From Mycobacterium sp. MBM (GTDB lineage: Bacteria; Actinomycetota; Actinomycetes; Mycobacteriales; Mycobacteriaceae), in NCBI GenBank assembly GCA_021648845.1, contig JAKJHY010000014.1, positions 1-64,000 on the forward strand: 64,000 bases of DNA. The letters are read 5' to 3'. Numbering within the stretch: the stretch's first letter is position 1; every line of letters starts with the position of its first letter. Made by a program: the position numbers and the translations under genes. A model generated the notes under the pieces. The model had not been told where the DNA came from and searched no databases. It worked only from the letters and a program-made list of their open reading frames with translations. This document shows, piece after piece, positions 58,897 through 64,000 of this stretch.

Positions 58897-60354
58897 CAGC
58901 CGGTCGGCCCACGGCAGAGCCTGTTCGAGCTGAGCGGCAAGCCGGATCAACAGCGCCTCGCCGGCCAGCGGCGCCACGAACTGCACGCCCAGCGGCAGGC
59001 CGTCATCGGTCCAGTGCAGGGGAAGGCTGATCGCGGGGCGCCCGGTGAGGTTGGCCAGTTGGGTGTAGGGCACCCAGCCGAGGTTCTTGTCGACCATATC
59101 ATCGACGATCTTGGTGTGCCGCAACAGTTTTGCGGTGCGCGTCTTGAGTAGCACATCGGCCCCGCGGGCCAGCGCCGCCGGCAGCTCGAACTCACCGATT
59201 CGCGGCGGCGGGGTGGCCAGGGTGGGGGTGAGCAGCAGGTCGTAGCTCTCGAAGTAGGTGCTCAGCCGGCGGGTGTGGTCGTGGCGGCGCTGCACCGCGT
59301 CGACATAGGCCACGCTGCTGGTCGCCCGGCCGAGGGCGGCCATGATCAGGGTGTCCCGTTCGAAGCCGTCGTCGCCGGCCCCGGAACGGCGTCTGGCCTC
59401 GTCGACTTCGTAGGCGATGTAGACGAACCAGGTGAGCAGGAAGTCCCGGGCCAGCTCGGCATCGTCGAACGGCGCCGCGGGCAGTTCCTCGACGTGGTGG
59501 CCGAGATCGGTGAGTGCGCGGACTGCCTTATCCACCGCGGCGTACGCCTCGCGGTGCGGTGTCGGGGTGATCGCCGAGGGCACCCGCACGCCGATGCGCA
59601 GCGCGCCGGGATCCTGCCCGACGACGGATGCGTAGGGCGCCTCGGCCGGTGCCGGCGCATAGGGTCCGAAGGGTTCGCCGCCGGCGATGACGTCGAGCAT
59701 GGCCGCGGTGTCGCGGACCGTACGCGAGACCACGCCCTGCACCGCGGCACCGTGCATGAATTCGGACTGGCCCGGGCCCATCGGGGTCACCCCGCGCCCC
59801 GGCTTGAGACCGACGAGACCACAGCAGGCGGCCGGGATCCTGGTCGACCCGCCGCCGTCGTTCGCGCCCGCGCACGGCACGATGCCGGCGGCGACCGCGG
59901 CCGCCGAACCGCCCGAGGACCCGCCGGGTGTGTGCGCGAGGTTCCACGGGTTGCGGGCGGGCCCCCACAGGGCCGGTTCGGAGATCGCCTTCGCGCCGAA
60001 CTCGGGCAGATTCGTCTTGCCGAAGATCACCAAACCGGCGTCGATCCAGCGCTGCACCACGGTGGCGTGTTCGGCCGCCGGGACGTCTTTCAGTGCACGC
60101 GAACCGCCCGAACTCGGCAGCCCGGCGTAGTCCTGGGCGATGTCCTTGATCAGGAAGGGCACACCGGCGAACGGGCCGGTCAGGTCATCGGTGGGGGCGG
60201 CCGGAACATCGCGCACGATAGCGTTGATGCGCGGGTTCACCGCGGCGGCCCGCTGCTGGGCCAGCTCGAGCAGTTCGCTCGACTGTATCTGCTTGTCGGC
60301 CACCAGTTTCGCCAGACCGGTCGCGTCGTAACTGCGGTATTCGTCGAATCGCAT
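58885..60354 (-). CDS. Amidase (amidase-signature family)
   Basis: 489 residues. The catalytic Lys is in PFLIKDIAQDYAG, the Ser-cis-Ser in HTPGGSSGGSAAAVAAGIVP, and the nucleophilic Ser region continues GANDGGGSTRIPAACCG. This hydrolyses carboxamides; mycobacterial AmiA2/AmiB2/AmiD-like enzymes are close, but I cannot tell which. Its 5' end is 26 nt from the end of the hydroxylase gene, so the two minus-strand genes may share a transcript. Confidence 0.9.
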   Translation of the reverse strand: MRFDEYRSYDATGLAKLVADKQIQSSELLELAQQRAAAVNPRINAIVRDVPAAPTDDLTGPFAGVPFLIKDIAQDYAGLPSSGGSRALKDVPAAEHATVVQRWIDAGLVIFGKTNLPEFGAKAISEPALWGPARNPWNLAHTPGGSSGGSAAAVAAGIVPCAGANDGGGSTRIPAACCGLVGLKPGRGVTPMGPGQSEFMHGAAVQGVVSRTVRDTAAMLDVIAGGEPFGPYAPAPAEAPYASVVGQDPGALRIGVRVPSAITPTPHREAYAAVDKAVRALTDLGHHVEELPAAPFDDAELARDFLLTWFVYIAYEVDEARRRSGAGDDGFERDTLIMAALGRATSSVAYVDAVQRRHDHTRRLSTYFESYDLLLTPTLATPPPRIGEFELPAALARGADVLLKTRTAKLLRHTKIVDDMVDKNLGWVPYTQLANLTGRPAISLPLHWTDDGLPLGVQFVAPLAGEALLIRLAAQLEQALPWADRLAPL

Positions 60355-60379
60355 GGCGCCAGACTAAGCGAGCCGACCG

Positions 60380-61297
60380 TCAGTTACTTGTGGTTGCAAG
60401 TTCCTGCGGGGGCGCGGTCGTGGCCGGCTCGCTCCACCCCGGCGGCTGCAGCAGGTATCCCACCCGTGCCCGCCAACTCGTGGCCCGCCACACGTCGCGC
60501 ACCATCAGGGCGAACTCGTGGAAGTTCACCTTCACCGGGTTGTAGGTGTCGATGTTGTGGGTGAGTCCGTAGCGGACCCGCTCCTCTTCGTGGGCGTAGG
60601 TGTTGAACAGCCGGTCCCAGATGATCAGGATGCCGCCGTAGTTCTTGTCCAGGTATGGGTTGTTCGAGCCGTGGTGCACCCGGTGATGCGATGGCGTGTT
60701 GAAGATGAATTCGATTGCCGGGGGCAGCTTTCCGATGCGTTCGGTGTGCAGCGGGTATTGAAAGAGCAAGACGATCGCCTGGGAGAGGAAGATCATCCAC
60801 ACCGGCACCCCGATCAGTGCCAGCGGGACGTAGACCACCGAGGTCAGGAAGCGTCCCGGGATCAGCCAGGGCAGCCGCACCGCGGTCGACATGTTGAAGT
60901 GCTGACTGGAATGGTGCACGCTGTGCGCGGCCCAGAACAGCCGGACCCGGTGCTGCATCCGGTGCTGTGCGTAGTAGCCGAGATCCGCGCCGACGATGAC
61001 CAGCACCCACACCCACCAGTCCGATGCCGAGAGTGTGATCGGGGCCAGCGTCGCCGCGAGCAGCACGATGGGTAGTTGGATGAAGTCCTCGACCAGGTTC
61101 GCGAACCGGCCGAGCCCGTAGACGCCCAGGCTGGCGAAGGTGTCGCGGGCGGTGAAGCCGACGCGCTGACGTGGTTTCGCGGTATCGCCGGTCCTGCGGT
61201 CACGGCGTCGCTCCAGGCAGTCACCCAGGAACTCGATACTCAGCAGCAGCAGGAACGCCGGGATCGCGTACAGGCCGATGTTGCCGATCCACTCCAT
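60380..61297 (-). CDS. Fatty-acid hydroxylase / sterol desaturase family membrane enzyme
   Basis: 305 residues. Several membrane spans and the di-iron histidine clusters HRMQHR, HSVHHSSQHFN and SHHRVHHGSNN with a further conserved His. Such enzymes use di-iron and O2 to hydroxylate or desaturate lipids. TetR control is likely because a TetR gene ends 1 nt upstream of this gene in the same direction. The lipid substrate is unknown. Confidence 0.9.
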   Translation of the reverse strand: MEWIGNIGLYAIPAFLLLLSIEFLGDCLERRRDRRTGDTAKPRQRVGFTARDTFASLGVYGLGRFANLVEDFIQLPIVLLAATLAPITLSASDWWVWVLVIVGADLGYYAQHRMQHRVRLFWAAHSVHHSSQHFNMSTAVRLPWLIPGRFLTSVVYVPLALIGVPVWMIFLSQAIVLLFQYPLHTERIGKLPPAIEFIFNTPSHHRVHHGSNNPYLDKNYGGILIIWDRLFNTYAHEEERVRYGLTHNIDTYNPVKVNFHEFALMVRDVWRATSWRARVGYLLQPPGWSEPATTAPPQELATTSN

Positions 61298-61298
61298 G

Positions 61299-61943
61299 TC
61301 AGTGGTCCTTTTCCGCTCTGTGGGGCATGCCGGCGATCTGCCAGCGCAGGGCCTGGCCGAACATCTGCTCGGTGACGCGTTCGGGTTCGATTCGGCGTTG
61401 CCGGATCAGGCCGCCGAACATGGCAAGGGTGGTGGTGGCGAAATCGTCGATGGAGATCGCGGCGACGTCGACGCCGTTGCGGTCCAGCATCTCGGTCAGG
61501 ATGCCGCGCACCGCTTCCAGGGTCTTCGCCGAGGAGGCCGCTTCGATGCGCATGAGGTCGGGATTGCGCACCGCGTGCAGCCAGAATTCGGTGCGCAGCA
61601 CGGCGACGTCGATCTCCTTGTCCGCCATCGCAATCAGCATCGCGCCGAGCGCGCGCGTGGGGTCGGCATCTTCGGCCCGCGCGTCGCGGATCGCCTCGGC
61701 CACCTCGCTCATCCGGTCGACGGCGCGGTCGGTCATCAATGCCTCGAAGAGCTGTTCCTTGTTGCTGAAATTCGAGTAGACCGCGCCGACGGAGAAGCCT
61801 GCCGACTCGGCGATCTCCTCGACCGAGGCGGCGGCGTACCCGCGGTGGGCGAATACCTGCGCCGCCGCGTCGAGCAGTCGGCGCCGGGTCTGTTCCTTGC
61901 TCTCGGCGCGGCTCAGGCGCCGCGGTCGCTCATCGGAAACCAT
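61299..61943 (-). CDS. TetR-family regulator upstream of the hydroxylase
   Basis: 214 residues. HTH: AAAQVFAHRGYAAASVEEIA and ESAGFSVGAVYSNFSNKEQL. The hydroxylase and amidase genes follow in the same direction and are the likely targets. The ATG at 61943 lies 6 nt after the minus-strand -10 box TACTAT (61955-61950), so the mRNA is probably leaderless. Upstream sequence is AT-rich and imperfectly palindromic (16-bp centre near 61957-61974), a candidate operator. Confidence 0.9.
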   Translation of the reverse strand: MVSDERPRRLSRAESKEQTRRRLLDAAAQVFAHRGYAAASVEEIAESAGFSVGAVYSNFSNKEQLFEALMTDRAVDRMSEVAEAIRDARAEDADPTRALGAMLIAMADKEIDVAVLRTEFWLHAVRNPDLMRIEAASSAKTLEAVRGILTEMLDRNGVDVAAISIDDFATTTLAMFGGLIRQRRIEPERVTEQMFGQALRWQIAGMPHRAEKDH

Positions 61944-61949
61944 ATTCGG

Positions 61950-61977
61950 ATAGTAGTCATTATTTGAATTATGCGCA
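61950..61977 (-). promoter_or_regulatory. Leaderless promoter and AT-rich operator of the hydroxylase-linked TetR gene
   Basis: TACTAT on the minus strand (61955-61950) is the -10, 6 nt from the ATG. Upstream, CATTATTTGAATTATG matches its own complement at 12 of 16 positions. Together they resemble a self-repressed promoter. Confidence 0.45.
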
Positions 61978-62009
61978 CTATGCCCATGCTGGGGCGGGCG
62001 TGGGAAAAA

Positions 62010-62723
62010 CTACGCGGCGGCCGACAGTGCCAGCGCGGCGTCGAAACGGTCCAGCACAGTCTCGGCCACCAGCCGGTGTGCCCCGAGCGGTGATGCCATC
62101 GGAATACCTTGAGCGGCTGCGAAATCCGCGACCCGGTCGGTGATCTTGCCGTGCGCCAAGAACCACGGCGCAATGACGATGCGTTGGGCACCGCGCAGCC
62201 GTAACCCGCGCACGGCATCGGGTAGCGAACGCTGCGACCCGGTGGCGAAGGCGGTAGTCACTCCCGCCCAGGCACTGTTGAGTGCGACCGAGTCGGCCAC
62301 CGTCGAGGTACGCGCATTTGCCGGTGCCCGCGACGAACCGACCGCGGTCACGATCACACCGACATCCGAATCCTGCGCAGCCACACCGGCTTCGGCGATC
62401 CGCCGGCGCAACACCGCGATCAACTGGTCATCCTCACCGAGCACCCCGGCCTGCAGCGCCCGCACCCCGCTGGCGGCGATCATCGCCGGGATGTCACTGC
62501 GGGCGTGATACGCGTCTGCCAACAACAGCGGCGTGACCACGGCGCGGTCGCCGATCTCCCGCAACACCTCGACCAGGTTGGGAGCGCTCTGCTCGCAGAA
62601 CGCCGGCATCACGTCCAGTCCCGGCCGCAGCCGGCGGATCGTACCGGCCACCGCGCGCGTGGTCGCCGCCGAGCGTGGATCGGCACTGCCGTGCGCGGTG
62701 AGCACCAGGACGGGCGCGCTCAC
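62010..62723 (-). CDS. che1: Sirohydrochlorin ferrochelatase (CbiX/Che1-like)
   Basis: 237 residues. LVLTAHGSADPRSAATTRAV is the start of the CbiX/SirB metal-chelatase domain with its active His, repeated in HGKITDRVAD. It inserts iron into sirohydrochlorin to make siroheme, the cofactor of SirA. In M. tuberculosis che1 (Rv2393) is beside cysH and sirA in the same order. GTG start. It is 7 nt after the cysH stop, so the three genes are an operon. Confidence 0.9.
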   Translation of the reverse strand: MSAPVLVLTAHGSADPRSAATTRAVAGTIRRLRPGLDVMPAFCEQSAPNLVEVLREIGDRAVVTPLLLADAYHARSDIPAMIAASGVRALQAGVLGEDDQLIAVLRRRIAEAGVAAQDSDVGVIVTAVGSSRAPANARTSTVADSVALNSAWAGVTTAFATGSQRSLPDAVRGLRLRGAQRIVIAPWFLAHGKITDRVADFAAAQGIPMASPLGAHRLVAETVLDRFDAALALSAAA

Positions 62724-62730
62724 CGCGACC

Positions 62731-63438
62731 TCACGAAGCGTGCAGACCGCATTCGGTCTTGGCCTGACCGGCCCACCGGCCGCTGCGCGGGTCGGCACCG
62801 GCGATCGGCTTGCTGGTGCACGGTGCGCAGCCGATCGACGGGTATCCCTCGTAGACCAGCGGATTGACCAGGGTGTCGTTGGCGTCGATATAGGCCTGCA
62901 TGTCCGCATCGCTCCACGCCGCGATCGGATTGATCTTCACCAGGCCGAACGCGGCATCCCAGCTGATCAGCGGTGCGTTGGCGCGCGTCGGCGCCTCCAC
63001 CCGGCGGATGCCGGTCACCCAGGCCGAATACCCCTTCAGCATCTTGCCCAGCGGCTCCACCTTGCGCATCCGGCAGCAGGCCGCGGCATCCCGGGCGAAC
63101 AGGTCCTTACCGTGCAGCTCGTCCTGGCGGGCGACGCTGTTCTCGGGGGAGACGTTCACCACGCGCACGTCGTAGACGGCCTCCACGGCATCCCGGGTGC
63201 CGATCGTCTCGGCGAAGTGATACCCGGTGTCAAGGAACAGCACGTCAACCCCGGGCCGCACCTTGGCGGCCATCTGCACCAGGACGGCGTCCTGCATATT
63301 CGACGCCACGATGTAGTCACCGCCGAAGTTCTCGTCGGTCCAGCGCAGAAGTTCCTCGGGACCGGCGTCGACCAGCTCGGCCGCACCTCGCTCGGCCAGC
63401 TGCTTCAGGTCGTCCTCAGAACGTGTCACTGCTGTCAT
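62731..63438 (-). CDS. cysH: Adenylyl-sulfate (APS) reductase CysH
   Basis: 235 residues. The PAPS/APS reductase fold shows FLDTGYHFAETIGTRDAV, and the [4Fe-4S] cysteine pairs CC (AAACCRMRK) and C-x2-C (IGCAPCTSKP); the catalytic Cys is in the C-terminal ECGLH. The iron-sulfur pairs mark the APS-specific bacterial type. It reduces activated sulfate to sulfite for SirA. It starts 7 nt after the sirA stop. Confidence 0.95.
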   Translation of the reverse strand: MTAVTRSEDDLKQLAERGAAELVDAGPEELLRWTDENFGGDYIVASNMQDAVLVQMAAKVRPGVDVLFLDTGYHFAETIGTRDAVEAVYDVRVVNVSPENSVARQDELHGKDLFARDAAACCRMRKVEPLGKMLKGYSAWVTGIRRVEAPTRANAPLISWDAAFGLVKINPIAAWSDADMQAYIDANDTLVNPLVYEGYPSIGCAPCTSKPIAGADPRSGRWAGQAKTECGLHAS

Positions 63439-63445
63439 GCCACCA

Positions 63446-64000
63446 TCACCTCAAGTCCGCTTCGTCGGCGCGTACCGCCCACTGAGCGAAACGCTCGCCG
63501 TCCTCGCGTTGTTTCACGAAATTGCGAACCACCCGCTCGATGTAGTCACCGAGCTCGGTGGCGAGCACCTTGTGCTGGCGCAGTTTGCGGCCGAAACCGC
63601 TGTCCAGTCCCAGGCTGCCGCCCAGGTGGACCTGGAATCCCTCCTCGGGCCCGTTACCGTCGTCCACCATCTGGCCCTTGAAGCCGATATCGGCCACCTG
63701 GATGCGGGCGCACGAGTTCGGGCAGCCGTTGATGTTGATGGTGACCGGCACGTCGAGCTGGGCGTTGATGTCCTCCAGCCGCTTCTCCAGCTCGGGAACC
63801 AGCACCTGCGAGCGGCTGCGGGTCTCGGCGAAGCTCAGCTTGCAGAACTCGATGCCCGTGCAAGCCATCAGGTTGCGCCGCCAGTGTGACGGGGTCGACG
63901 GCAGGCCCAGCGCGTCCAGGCCGGCCCGCAGCTCGTCCAGCTTCTCATCCGGCACATCGAGGATGATCAGCTTCTGGTATGGCGTGAACCGGATCCGGTC
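63446..64000 (-). CDS. sirA: Ferredoxin-sulfite reductase SirA (partial, N-terminus outside the window)
   Basis: The last 185 codons are inside the window; the gene runs past 64000. YQKLIILDVPDEKL, ACTGIEFCKLSFAETR (C-x5-C) and NINGCPNSCARIQVADIGFK (C-x3-C) are the siroheme/[4Fe-4S] cluster of sulfite/nitrite reductases. It reduces sulfite to sulfide. The true start and any upstream leader are off the edge, so no leader peptide can be judged here. Confidence 0.93.
   Translation of the reverse strand, partial: DRIRFTPYQKLIILDVPDEKLDELRAGLDALGLPSTPSHWRRNLMACTGIEFCKLSFAETRSRSQVLVPELEKRLEDINAQLDVPVTININGCPNSCARIQVADIGFKGQMVDDGNGPEEGFQVHLGGSLGLDSGFGRKLRQHKVLATELGDYIERVVRNFVKQREDGERFAQWAVRADEADLR

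Noticed and set aside
1..64000. CRISPR arrays, tRNA or rRNA genes, insertion sequences, prophage
   Set aside because: None were seen: no regularly spaced repeats, no tRNA-like cloverleaf, no transposase or integrase ORF. The 47-bp palindromes lack any transposase.

Overview
The window is high-G+C actinobacterial DNA, and its gene content is unmistakably mycobacterial: a full ESX-1 type VII secretion locus with PE/PPE genes, a WhiB6-type regulator, a PtpB/FadE2 pair, a TIGR00027-type methyltransferase and a GH15 trehalase beside subI-cysTWA. A complete fructose phosphotransferase system, a compact ESX-1 locus (no espJ or espK between eccD1 and espL, no espE/espF directly before espG1) and an EsxB lacking the usual Trp of WXG all point to a fast-growing Mycolicibacterium-type organism rather than the tuberculosis complex. 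The species cannot be fixed from the sequence alone.

Layout. 1-4.7 kb: a TetR regulator with a perfect palindromic operator, enoyl-CoA hydratase, a PPOX-family flavin/F420 protein, then a minus-strand thioesterase, GNAT and pirin set, and a small secreted protein. 4.7-26.4 kb: the ESX-1 region. It opens with whiB6 and a two-HTH protein arranged divergently around a mirrored 17-bp repeat, followed by a divergent MinD-like ATPase paralogous to EspI. Then come espG1-espH-eccA1-eccB1-eccCa1-eccCb1, pe35-ppe68-esxB-esxA, espI-eccD1 on the plus strand, and espL-espB-eccE1-mycP1 converging on the minus strand. 26.6-32.4 kb: fruR-fruK-fruA-ptsH (minus) and divergent ptsI, one complete fructose PTS.

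32.4-49.8 kb: ordinary metabolic genes. These include a second pirin, TetR, a methyltransferase, an ALDH followed by an SDR/quinone-reductase/HAD run, a DUF456 membrane protein, a DUF559 protein bracketed by two copies of a 47-bp palindrome, ptpB-fadE2, a LysR/MFS pair, a two-component system with an alpha/beta hydrolase, and an acyl-CoA dehydrogenase divergent from its probable TetR regulator. 49.9-51.3 kb: an HNH/DUF222 gene broken by two frameshifts. 51.3-54.9 kb: trehalase, an FAD monooxygenase and two tiny membrane proteins.

54.9-64 kb: the sulfur-assimilation block. A 30-codon leader peptide ending Cys-Cys-Cys-Arg precedes the sulfate ABC transporter subI-cysT-cysW-cysA. After an amidase, a fatty-acid hydroxylase and another TetR gene come che1, cysH and sirA (truncated by the window edge), all on the minus strand. 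Together they cover sulfate import, APS reduction, sulfite reduction and siroheme metal insertion.

Control signals recur. Many start codons lie 6-9 nt downstream of a TANNNT-like -10 box, the expected picture for leaderless mycobacterial transcripts, and several TetR operators overlap these boxes. The most interesting items are the poly-cysteine leader with a candidate Shine-Dalgarno-sequestering structure, the palindromes flanking the DUF559 gene, the second EspI-like ATPase, the mirrored repeat at whiB6, and two abutting tandem duplications inside a reductase gene that together preserve its frame.
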